DNA from: Hyphomicrobiales bacterium
Lineage (GTDB): Bacteria > Pseudomonadota > Alphaproteobacteria > Rhizobiales > Hyphomicrobiaceae
DNA: 23,900 bases
Assembly: GCA_017304275.1 (NCBI GenBank)
Contig: JAFKKW010000192.1
Span: forward strand, 1,013-24,912
Direction: 5' to 3'
Of the stretch, positions 14,573 to 21,904 are shown one piece after another. Below the pieces are notes generated by a model that had not been told where the DNA came from, searched no databases, and worked only from the letters and a program-made list of their open reading frames with translations. How positions within the stretch are numbered: the first letter of the stretch is position 1; each line of letters opens with the position of its first letter. The translations under genes and the position numbers were made by a program.

Positions 14573-16453
14573 ATGACCAACAAACTGGGCCTGCTCACGG
14601 GCGGCCTCATGTTGGCGATGCTGGGGCTTTCGGGCCCTGTCTTCGCCAACGAAGAGGTCGATAAGCGTGCGGCCGATCCCAACCAGTGGGCATCGCCGGG
14701 GCGCGATAATGCGCTGACGCGTCATTCGCCGCTCAAGGACATCAACACCGAGAACGTCGGCAAGCTGCAGATGGCATGGTCGCAGTCGACCGGCGCGCTG
14801 CGCGGACACGAAGGCCAGCCGCTGTTCATCGACGACGTCGGCGGCAAGCCGATGCTGTTCTTCGTTTCCGGCTGCCCGAACATGGCACAGTGCAATATCG
14901 CGCAGGGCCTCGATCTTTCGGATCCCGATCATCCGAAGCAGATCTGGAACTACGTCAAGACCACGGACCGTGACGAATCGGCCGTGCCGCGCGCATGCTG
15001 CGATACCGTCAACCGCGGTCCCGCGTTCGCCAACGGCAAGCTGATCTACGGCACGCTCGACGGCTTCATCATCGCGCTCGACGCCGCGACCGGCAAGGAA
15101 GCATGGGTCGTGAAGCACGCCTGGCCCGAGAAGGGCGAGACCAGCACCAGCGCGCCGCTCATCGCCGATAACCTTGTGATCCTCGGTTTCGGCGGCGACG
15201 AGTTCGCAGCCCGTGGCCGCGTCACGGCCTACAACATCGAGGACGGCAAGAAGGTCTGGGAATGCCATTCGACAGGCTCCGACAAGGATGTCTGCCTGAC
15301 ACCCGAGACCAACAAGGCCAATCCGCATTACGGCACGGCCGGCAAGGACCTTGGCATCCACACGCACGTCGGCGAAGACTACAAGATCGGCGGCGGCGCG
15401 GCGTGGGGCTGGTTCAGCTATGATCCGGAGCTTCGTCTCGTGTATTATTCGACCGGCAACCCGGGTCTCTGGAGCCCCGCTTACCGCTGCTCGAAGAAGA
15501 CGCACGAGGAGTGCAACACCGGCGAGTTCGACAACAAGTGGTCGATGACCATCTTCGCCCGCAAGGTGGAGACCGGCGAGGCCGTCTGGGCCTACCAGAT
15601 GACGCCCTTCGACCAGTGGGACTATGACGGCGTCAACGAGAACATCCTCGTCAACATGGACGTCGACGGAAAAGCCCACAAGGCGCTCGTCCACTTCGAC
15701 CGCAACGGCTTCGCGTACGTTCTCGATCGTGCGGACGGCACGCTGCTGCGCGCGCACAAGTACGTGACGACGAACTGGGCCGAGAAGGTCGACCTCAAGA
15801 CCGGACGTCCCGTGAAGGTGCGCGAGCACTCGCCGCTCGAGCGTGGCCGCAACGTGGTTGCCTGCCCGTCCGCCATGGGCGGCAAGGACCAGCAGCCGTG
15901 CTCGGTCGATCCGGCCGATCCGACCAAGTTCTACTGCCCCACCAACAACTGGTGCATGGAACTCGAGCCTCAGGAGCGCACGCACACGCAGCAGGGCACG
16001 GTCTACGTGTTCGCCAACGTGTACATGTACCCCGAGAAGCCCGGCACCACCGGCAAGGTCAAGAAGTTCGACGTGCTGACGGGCACGGCGGACTGGGAGA
16101 TCCCGGATCCGTATCCGAACTGGGGCGGCACGATGGTCACCGACGGCGGCCTCCTGTTCTACGGCTCGCTCGGCGGTGACTTCCGCGCCGTCGACCGCAA
16201 GGACGGCAAGGTGCTCTGGAGCCGCAAGCTGGCGTCCGGCATCATCGCCAACCCGGTCACCTACAAGGTGGGCGGCAAGCAGTACGTCTCCGTCCTCGCC
16301 GGCATCGGCGGCTGGATCGGCGTACCCGTCACGGCCGGCCTCGATCTCAGCGACAAGTTCGGTGCGATCGGCGCGACTGCCATGACCAAGGCTGCCAATC
16401 TGGACAAGATCCCACAGGCAGGAACGCTCTTCACGTTCCGGGTCTACGAGTGA
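14573..16453 (+). CDS. xoxF: Lanthanide-dependent PQQ methanol/alcohol dehydrogenase XoxF, copy B
   Basis: A 626-residue paralogue of copy A with the same periplasmic role. The signal peptide ends at about GPVFA-N (21-26). The vicinal PQQ disulfide is Cys142-Cys143; ligands are Glu210 (GGDEF), Asn296 (STGNP), catalytic Asp350 and the lanthanide-type Asp352 (WDYDG). All twelve cysteines of copy A are conserved in spacing. Over about 111 aligned residues after the signal peptide I count roughly 25 differences by eye, and some DNA stretches are nearly identical, so the copies come from a duplication kept under constraint. GGAGAGGAG precedes the ATG at 14573. A terminator follows, then the second XoxJ-ankyrin gene. 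The long leader with a terminator-like element suggests separate regulation from copy A, perhaps by metal or alcohol supply (inference). Confidence 0.9.
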   Translation: MTNKLGLLTGGLMLAMLGLSGPVFANEEVDKRAADPNQWASPGRDNALTRHSPLKDINTENVGKLQMAWSQSTGALRGHEGQPLFIDDVGGKPMLFFVSGCPNMAQCNIAQGLDLSDPDHPKQIWNYVKTTDRDESAVPRACCDTVNRGPAFANGKLIYGTLDGFIIALDAATGKEAWVVKHAWPEKGETSTSAPLIADNLVILGFGGDEFAARGRVTAYNIEDGKKVWECHSTGSDKDVCLTPETNKANPHYGTAGKDLGIHTHVGEDYKIGGGAAWGWFSYDPELRLVYYSTGNPGLWSPAYRCSKKTHEECNTGEFDNKWSMTIFARKVETGEAVWAYQMTPFDQWDYDGVNENILVNMDVDGKAHKALVHFDRNGFAYVLDRADGTLLRAHKYVTTNWAEKVDLKTGRPVKVREHSPLERGRNVVACPSAMGGKDQQPCSVDPADPTKFYCPTNNWCMELEPQERTHTQQGTVYVFANVYMYPEKPGTTGKVKKFDVLTGTADWEIPDPYPNWGGTMVTDGGLLFYGSLGGDFRAVDRKDGKVLWSRKLASGIIANPVTYKVGGKQYVSVLAGIGGWIGVPVTAGLDLSDKFGAIGATAMTKAANLDKIPQAGTLFTFRVYE

Positions 16454-16469
16454 TCACGCACTGAAGCGA

Positions 16470-16501
16470 AACGCCCGGCGTCGCAAGACGTCGGGCGTTT
16501 T
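16470..16501 (+). terminator. Intrinsic terminator after xoxF copy B
   Basis: AACGCCCGGCGTC (16470-16482) pairs with GACGTCGGGCGTT (16487-16499) with one G-U pair and a GCAA tetraloop, followed by TTTT (16498-16501). It starts 16 bases after the stop and resembles the terminator behind copy A. Confidence 0.85.
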
Positions 16502-16570
16502 GCCGTGCTTTGGCGGGAAACAGTGGCTGCAGATCAACGGAACTTGATCGCAAGGCCCGGGATTGTGTGC

Positions 16571-16598
16571 TTGTCGCCAAACTTCGCAACGATATAGG
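16571..16598 (+). promoter_or_regulatory. Probable promoter for XoxJ-ankyrin B
   Basis: TTGTCG (16571-16576) and TATAGG (16593-16598) are 16 bases apart in the AT-richer end of the gap between the xoxF terminator and the next gene. The start would fall near 16605, about 20 bases before the ATG. A short direct repeat TTACGC (16600-16605 and 16609-16614) follows. Confidence 0.4.
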
Positions 16599-16625
16599 GT
16601 TACGCAAATTACGCGAAGGCGAGAG

Positions 16626-18479
16626 ATGCGCGGGACAGTAAAGTCGATTCCTCAGCCGGTGGGTCGTGCCCTTGCGCCGGTGCTCGCTGCTGCGTTGCTG
16701 ACGGTCGTGGCGGGCACCGTTTGCGCCGCCGCAACGACCGGCTTTCGCGCCAACAAGGACTACGACGAGCTGACGGCCGCGGAGAAAACGGCCGCGAAGG
16801 CGGCCGGAAAGAAGGCGTTCGAAACGAAGTCGCTCGGTCCCCTGCGCGTCTGCGGCGATCCGGGGAACATGCCGCTCTCGGCGATGGACGGGTCGGGTTT
16901 CCAGAACAAGATCATGGATGTTCTCGCCCGATCGATGGGGTCGAGCGTCATCAATTTCTGGCGCCCTTATCTCGAGCGCGGCATCACGCGCCAGACATTC
17001 GAGACCAACGACTGCGATGTGCTGGTCGACATGCCCAGCGTGTATGCGGGCGTTCTCACGACGACGCCGGTCTATCGCACCACCTATGTGCTGGCCTGGC
17101 GCAGCGATCGCGGCCTCGATATCTCCGGACTCGACGATCCCAAGCTCAAGGAGCTCAAGATCGGCGTCTACCAGACCTCGGCCATCCGCGAGGTTCTGAA
17201 GCGGCGCGGCGTCGCGAGCAATGTGGTCTTGCATACGGTGAGCCACAACGGCGACCTGCTGCCCGAGCAGCAGCCGGCATTCCAGGTGCAGCAGGTGCTC
17301 GACGGCACGCTCGACGTGGCGGCCGTGTGGGGACCGTTCGCCGGCTGGTTTCCGGCCATGAAACAGGAGCCGCTGACCGTTCTGCCCGTCAATCTGCAGG
17401 AGGACGAGGTCCCGCTCGAGTTCGATCTCTCGCTCGGCGTGCGCCCGAGCAACGCCGTGCTGAAATTCGCGCTCGATTACGCGCTCGAGGCGAACCGGGC
17501 CGAGATCGAAAAGATCCTTCGCGATTACGGCGTACCGCTCGTCAAGTGCAGCCGGTGTGTCGTTCCCGGTGATCTTCCCGCGCATGGCTCCTACACGAAG
17601 CCGTTCGATATCATGGAAGGCCCGAAGGCCGAGCCGTCGTCGGATCAGCGCGTGACGCGGGAGCGACTGGAGGCCTGGCTGGCCGAAGGTGCCGACGTGC
17701 AGTCGGAGCTTGCCAATGCCGTGCTGGCCTCCGATCCGGATCGCATCCGGTTCCTGGTGGCCAAGGGCGCCGACATCAATGCGCACGATGCTCAGGGCTA
17801 CGGCGCCTTGCAGGCTGCGGCGCGCAACCGCAACGACAAGATCATCCCGTTGCTCATCGAACTCAAGGCGGACGTCAACGGCCGGGACAATGACGGCTTC
17901 ACGGCGCTGATCCATGCGGCGGAACGCAATCACGTGCCCACCATCCGCGCGCTGGTGGCGGCGGGGGCCGATCTCGAAGAGTCGGTCGCGGACAGCTTCG
18001 GGCCGCTCTCGCTCGCCATAGAGGGCGGGAAATTCCTTGCCGCCAAGGCGCTGATCGAGCTTGGCGCCAATGTCAACGCCGCGGCAGGAACGGATCGTGT
18101 GACGCCGATCATGGTCGCCGCGAGCCAGCTTGCCGTCGGCGAGGCCGCCAAGGAGATCGAGCGGCGCCAGGGATTGCGCTCGACGGACATTGCCTCCGCC
18201 CTCATCGAGCGCGGGGCCGACGTCAACGCCGCCAACGCGCACGGGGTGACCGCGCTCATGATTGCGGCTGCGCGCGGCAACATTCCGATGCTTGGTCTGC
18301 TGCTCGAGGCCGGTGCCGATCCCAGCCGCAAATCGTCGGCGGGAAAGACAGCCATCGATATTGCGCGCGAGAACCTCAACGAGGATGCCGCGAAGTCGAT
18401 CACGCTGTTCGAGGCGACGATCAGCGAACGCTCTCCGCCACGCGGTGGAGATGCAAGGGACGGAAAGGAAAAACTTTGA
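16626..18479 (+). CDS. XoxJ/MxaJ-type substrate-binding protein fused to ankyrin repeats, copy B
   Basis: A 617-residue exported paralogue of the copy A fusion. The signal peptide ends near CAAA (33-36). The XoxJ-like binding domain covers about 72-315: LRVCGDPGNMPLS at 73-85, then FWRPYLERGITRQTF, CDVLVDMP and DVAAVWGPFAGW. It ends with the CxxC Cys308-Cys311 (KCSRC) and DLPAHGSY. After a linker, seven ankyrin-like repeats run from about 347 to 598, again with an insertion in the fifth repeat (about 499-519). A charged tail (RSPPRGGDARDGKEKL) is specific to this copy. GAAGG lies about 7 bases before the ATG; an upstream in-frame start at 16563 precedes the likely promoter and is rejected. 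It probably heads the operon with cytochrome c, substrate-binding protein and propeller B. Activation or docking of XoxF is the inferred role. Confidence 0.85.
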   Translation: MRGTVKSIPQPVGRALAPVLAAALLTVVAGTVCAAATTGFRANKDYDELTAAEKTAAKAAGKKAFETKSLGPLRVCGDPGNMPLSAMDGSGFQNKIMDVLARSMGSSVINFWRPYLERGITRQTFETNDCDVLVDMPSVYAGVLTTTPVYRTTYVLAWRSDRGLDISGLDDPKLKELKIGVYQTSAIREVLKRRGVASNVVLHTVSHNGDLLPEQQPAFQVQQVLDGTLDVAAVWGPFAGWFPAMKQEPLTVLPVNLQEDEVPLEFDLSLGVRPSNAVLKFALDYALEANRAEIEKILRDYGVPLVKCSRCVVPGDLPAHGSYTKPFDIMEGPKAEPSSDQRVTRERLEAWLAEGADVQSELANAVLASDPDRIRFLVAKGADINAHDAQGYGALQAAARNRNDKIIPLLIELKADVNGRDNDGFTALIHAAERNHVPTIRALVAAGADLEESVADSFGPLSLAIEGGKFLAAKALIELGANVNAAAGTDRVTPIMVAASQLAVGEAAKEIERRQGLRSTDIASALIERGADVNAANAHGVTALMIAAARGNIPMLGLLLEAGADPSRKSSAGKTAIDIARENLNEDAAKSITLFEATISERSPPRGGDARDGKEKL

Positions 18480-18535
18480 GGCCGGCGGTCGCCGTCGAGA
18501 CCGTCAGGAAAAGAGCTCTGCAAGCGCGGAGGAGA

Positions 18536-18563
18536 CGGACGGCAGGTGCCTCGCTGTCGTCCG
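18536..18563 (+). other. Stem-loop upstream of the cytochrome c gene
   Basis: CGGACGGCAG (18536-18545) pairs with CTGTCGTCCG (18554-18563) over 10 bp including one G-U, with an 8-base loop. No T-tract follows. It could protect or process the transcript between XoxJ-ankyrin B and the cytochrome gene. Confidence 0.4.
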
Positions 18564-18585
18564 GCAATCGGGAGGCGGAACTAGA

Positions 18586-18609
18586 ATGACACGGGGAATC
18601 GAAACGTGA
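18586..18609 (+). other. Seven-codon ORF overlapping the cytochrome c start
   Basis: ATG plus six codons (MTRGIET) and TGA, where the TGA overlaps the GTG start of the cytochrome gene as GTGA. GGAGG is 10 bases before this ATG, and GGGGA is 8 bases before the GTG. It may couple translation of the cytochrome to the mini-ORF, or be chance. Confidence 0.25.
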
Positions 18610-19175
18610 AAAGCCAATTCCTAAGGCTGCTGTTCGTAGCAGCGCTCTCGACCGGAGCGTTCGTCGGTGCCGCCGGTGCCGCAGACGAGCCGGCACCCGC
18701 AGAGACATCGGAGCCCGCTTCAGCCGATAAGAAGGCTGAAGGGGCACCGGAAGCGGCTGCTCCCTCCGAAGGGGGCGCTCCGATGAAACCCATCGATCGC
18801 GTCATGGCGACCGAGAAGGGCAAGCTCAAGAATCCGTTCGACTACAAGGATCCGAAGATCGCGGAGGAAGGCCACAAGATCTACATGGGCCTGTCCTGCA
18901 ACGGCTGCCACGGCGGCGGCGGTGGCGGCGGCATGTGCCCGCCGCTGACGAACGAGACGTGGGTCTATGGCGGCGACGACGACACGCTGTTCCGCCTCAT
19001 CACGCTCGGCAGCCAGGAACTGCAGAAGAACGGCTATTCGCGCAAAGGTCAGGAAGGCGTCGTCGGTCCGATGCCGCCTTACAAGGACCTGATCGACGAC
19101 GAGACCAAGCTTTGGAAGGCGATCGCTTGGATCCGCACGGTCTGGAAAGGGCGTGAGGAAAAGATCAATTGGTAA
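18606..19175 (+). CDS. Periplasmic cytochrome c, methanol-metabolism type (XoxG-like electron acceptor candidate)
   Basis: A 189-residue exported monohaem cytochrome. The signal peptide ends near AAGA (22-25), followed by an Ala/Pro/Glu-rich low-complexity linker (27-60). The haem site is Cys98-Asn-Gly-Cys101-His102, with Met156 in GPMPPY as the likely sixth ligand. Directly after the haem motif comes a run of seven glycines and then MCPPLTNETWVYG with a third cysteine (111). This resembles the class I cytochromes annotated as methanol-metabolism-related. As the only cytochrome in the window, it is the best candidate to accept electrons from both XoxF copies (inference). The GTG start at 18606 has GGGGA upstream. 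The substrate-binding protein gene follows after 19 bases. Confidence 0.88.
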   Translation: MKSQFLRLLFVAALSTGAFVGAAGAADEPAPAETSEPASADKKAEGAPEAAAPSEGGAPMKPIDRVMATEKGKLKNPFDYKDPKIAEEGHKIYMGLSCNGCHGGGGGGGMCPPLTNETWVYGGDDDTLFRLITLGSQELQKNGYSRKGQEGVVGPMPPYKDLIDDETKLWKAIAWIRTVWKGREEKINW

Positions 19176-19194
19176 TGAGGGAAGGTCGCGGCTC

Positions 19195-20442
19195 GTGCAT
19201 ATGCCCGGTATCATGAAACTCGGCTCGGCGGCCGCACTCCTGGTTTTCGTCGGATGGACGGCGGCGGTTCGACCCGCTGCCGCCATTCCGGAAGCCCCGA
19301 CAGAGGCGTCCCCCGGCGCGCTGGTGACGAAGATCCTCTACGTGGGGAAGCGCTATCCCGAGCCGTTGCCGCTCTCGCTTCTCGATAAGCCCTTGACGGA
19401 CGAAGGCGTGCAAGGCGCGCGCCTCGCCATCAAGGAAAACAACATGACGGGACGGCTGGTCGAGCAGCACTTCGACCTTGTCGAGGTGATCGCCAAGGCG
19501 ACCGAGGATGTCGTACCCAAGGTCAAAGCCGAGCTTGCGGCGGGCAATCGCCTGATCGTCGCCGATCTCGAGCCGTCCGATCTGCTGGCGGTTGCGGACC
19601 TTCCCGAGGCGAAAGGCGCAGTCATATTCAACGTTCGCTCGAGCAGCGACGAGTTGCGCCAGCAGGACTGCCGTATCAATTTGTTCCACATCATGCCGAA
19701 TTGGGCGATGCGGGCAGATGCGATCGCGCAATACCTATCCTGGAAGAAGTGGCGCCGGTGGTTCGTCGTCTACGGTACGACGCCGGGCGATAAGGAATAT
19801 CTCGCGGCGATCCGGCGTGCGGCGCAGAAGTTCGGCGCCAAGATCGTCGAGGAGCGTTCCTACGAATTCGATGCCGGCTCGCGGCGCACGGACTCCGGCC
19901 ATCAGCAGATTCAATCGCAGATGCCGTTGTTGACCCAGGGCGCGCCCGACTACGACGTGATCTTCGTCTCGGACGCGGGCGAGGCGTTCGGCGACTATCT
20001 TCTGTTCCGGACCTACGAGCCGCGTCCCGTCGTCGGATCGCAGGGATTGCAGGCGGTCGCATGGCATCGCTCGTTCGAGCAGTATGCCGGTACGCAGCTT
20101 CAGAACAGGTTCGAGAAGCAAGCCAAACGTTTCATGACAGAGCGCGATTACACGAGCTGGCTCGGCGTGCGCGCGTTGGGCGAGGCGGTGACCCGGACGG
20201 CCAAGAACGCGCCGGAGGAGATCAACAGCTACATCCTGTCCAAGGACTTCGAGGTGGCGGGGTTCAAAGGTGTCGGGCTGACGTTCCGGAGCTGGGATCA
20301 TCAGATGCGGCAGCCCATCCTGCTCACCGGCCCACGCACGCTGGTGTCGATCTCGCCGCAGGAAGGCTTTCTGCACCAGAAGTTTCTCACCGACACCATG
20401 GGCTTCGACGAGCCTGAAACGACGTGCCGGCTCAACAAATGA
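19195..20442 (+). CDS. ABC transporter substrate-binding protein of the PQQ alcohol dehydrogenase system
   Basis: A 415-residue exported protein of the branched-chain amino-acid-type (type I periplasmic-binding) fold, in the subgroup associated with PQQ-dependent alcohol dehydrogenases. The signal peptide ends near RPAAA. LVTKILYVGKRYPEPLPLSLLDKPLTDEGVQGARLAIKENN marks the first lobe (shown by its landmarks TKILYVGKRYPEPL and LTDEGVQGARLA), and YDVIFVSDAGEAFGDYL and WLGVRALGEAV lie in the second. The GTG at 19195 was chosen because GAGGGAAGG is 9 bases upstream; ATG at 19201 is possible, and GTG at 19153 would overlap the cytochrome. No ABC permease or ATPase gene is present in the window, so it may work with a distant transporter or as a periplasmic sensor. 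It lies 22 bases before propeller B. Confidence 0.88.
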   Translation: MHMPGIMKLGSAAALLVFVGWTAAVRPAAAIPEAPTEASPGALVTKILYVGKRYPEPLPLSLLDKPLTDEGVQGARLAIKENNMTGRLVEQHFDLVEVIAKATEDVVPKVKAELAAGNRLIVADLEPSDLLAVADLPEAKGAVIFNVRSSSDELRQQDCRINLFHIMPNWAMRADAIAQYLSWKKWRRWFVVYGTTPGDKEYLAAIRRAAQKFGAKIVEERSYEFDAGSRRTDSGHQQIQSQMPLLTQGAPDYDVIFVSDAGEAFGDYLLFRTYEPRPVVGSQGLQAVAWHRSFEQYAGTQLQNRFEKQAKRFMTERDYTSWLGVRALGEAVTRTAKNAPEEINSYILSKDFEVAGFKGVGLTFRSWDHQMRQPILLTGPRTLVSISPQEGFLHQKFLTDTMGFDEPETTCRLNK

Positions 20443-20464
20443 CACTGCTCCAGGGAGGACTCCC

Positions 20465-21439
20465 ATGATGCGATTTACCGCTGCCGCGGCGGTTGCGGTG
20501 GCTGTCGTATCCGCCGACGCGAGGCCGTCGCGGGCTGATACGATTTTCGTCTCGAACGAAAAGGACAACACGGTCACCGTCATCGACAGCAATACCCTCA
20601 AGGTCGTGAAGACGATCGAGACCGGGGCCCGTCCGCGCGGCATGGCGTTTTCGCCGGATTTCAAGGAGCTGTTCATCTGCGCCGGCGACGACAACCGGCT
20701 GGATGTGGTCGATACGGAGACGCTCGAGATCACGCGGACACTGGAGTCCGGCCCCGATCCGGAGCTGCTCGACGTCGATCCGACCGGCCAGCGCATCTAC
20801 ATCGCCAATGAGGACGAGGGCTATGTCACGGTCCTCGAGCGCGAGAGCGGCAAGGTGCTGGCCGAGATCCCGGTCGGCGTCGAGCCGGAGGGGATGGCCG
20901 TATCGCCGGACAACAAGTTCACCGTCGCCACGTCCGAGCAGACGAGCATGGCGCACTTCATCGACAACGAGACCTTCAAGGTCACGGCCAACGTGCTCGT
21001 CGACACGCGTCCGCGCGTCGCCGAATTCACGCGCGACGGAAAGCTGGTCTGGGTGTCGGCCGAGATCGGCGGCACAGTGGCGGTCATCGACCCGGTCACG
21101 CGCAAGATCGTCAAGAAGCTCGCCTTCGAGATTGCGGGCGTCCGCAAGGAGCTGATCCAGCCTGTCGGGGTCCGCTTCACCAAGGACGGCAAGACGGCTT
21201 TCGTTGCGCTGGGACCGGCCAATCGCGTGGCGGTGGTCGACGTCCCGACCTATGCCGTGAAGAGCTATATCCTGGTCGGACAACGGCCGTGGCACATGGC
21301 GCTCTCCGCCGATGGAACCAAGCTCTACGTCGCCAACGGCCTCACCAACGACATGACGATCGTGGACGTCGCCACGCTCAAGCCGGAGAAGACGGTTGCG
21401 GTGGGGCGGCTGCCGTGGGGAATTGTCGTGAAGCCGTAG
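20465..21439 (+). CDS. PQQ-dependent catabolism-associated YVTN beta-propeller protein, copy B
   Basis: A 324-residue periplasmic protein, paralogue of the gene at 11236. A short signal peptide ends around SRA (24-25 region), followed at once by DTIFVSNEKDNTVTVID. Seven repeats of about 42 residues give a seven-bladed propeller; shared landmarks with copy A include CAGDDNRLDVVDTETLEI, IANEDEGYVTVLERESGK and QRPWHMALSADG. GGAGG lies upstream of paired ATG codons, the first of which is taken. It sits in a tight operon: 22 bases after the substrate-binding protein and 4 bases before the next gene. Its function is unknown beyond its consistent association with PQQ alcohol oxidation. Confidence 0.9.
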   Translation: MMRFTAAAAVAVAVVSADARPSRADTIFVSNEKDNTVTVIDSNTLKVVKTIETGARPRGMAFSPDFKELFICAGDDNRLDVVDTETLEITRTLESGPDPELLDVDPTGQRIYIANEDEGYVTVLERESGKVLAEIPVGVEPEGMAVSPDNKFTVATSEQTSMAHFIDNETFKVTANVLVDTRPRVAEFTRDGKLVWVSAEIGGTVAVIDPVTRKIVKKLAFEIAGVRKELIQPVGVRFTKDGKTAFVALGPANRVAVVDVPTYAVKSYILVGQRPWHMALSADGTKLYVANGLTNDMTIVDVATLKPEKTVAVGRLPWGIVVKP

Positions 21440-21443
21440 CGCC

Positions 21444-21887
21444 ATGATCTTCCGGAGCGACGTCACAGCACGCGCGCGGGCGCTCCTGGCCGTGATCGGC
21501 CTGGCGGTGCTCGCGATGCATCCGGCGTCGTCAGCCGATGCCCGATGGCCGACAGACGAGCCGCTGCGGGCCGCAATGGCTGCCATTCGCAAGGCAACGC
21601 TCGACAATCATACACTCGTCACGCACCGGCGCATGCCGCCGGCGGATGCGCGGCGGTTCGCCGATACGATCGCGAAGCAAGCGAGCATCGCTCGGACGGG
21701 CGCTCAGATTTCTCCCGAAGCCAAGGCCGAGCTCGAGCCGATCCTCGCCGATATCGTGAGCGGAGCGGACGCCGTCGCGGGGCTCGGAGGCGCGCTGACG
21801 CCGATTGACGGGATCATCCAGATCGATGCCGCGCTTGTTCGTTATCCGCTTCGCTTCGACGATCCGACCTGGCAACCCCTGAGGTGA
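21444..21887 (+). CDS. Small exported helical protein of unknown function
   Basis: A 147-residue protein with a signal peptide (hydrophobic 14-25, cleavage near SSADA, 29-33). The mature part is about 115 residues and mainly helical: LRAAMAAIRKATLDNHTLVTHRR (landmark AAIRKATLDNHTL), PADARRFADTIAKQASIA, SPEAKAELEPILADIVSGADAVAG and GIIQIDAALVRYP. It ends WQPLR. It has no cysteine, so it is not a c-type cytochrome, though the helix pattern suggests a four-helix bundle. I do not recognise the family. It starts 4 bases after the propeller B stop with no good ribosome site, so translation is probably coupled. The WD40 gene begins 17 bases later. Position implies a role with the quinoprotein system. 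Confidence 0.75.
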   Translation: MIFRSDVTARARALLAVIGLAVLAMHPASSADARWPTDEPLRAAMAAIRKATLDNHTLVTHRRMPPADARRFADTIAKQASIARTGAQISPEAKAELEPILADIVSGADAVAGLGGALTPIDGIIQIDAALVRYPLRFDDPTWQPLR

Positions 21888-21904
21888 GAACGAGGGAGGT
21901 CCGC

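Noticed and set aside
21444..21887. Cytochrome c'-like identity for the small helical protein
   Set aside because: It has a four-helix look but no CxxCH haem motif and no cysteine at all.
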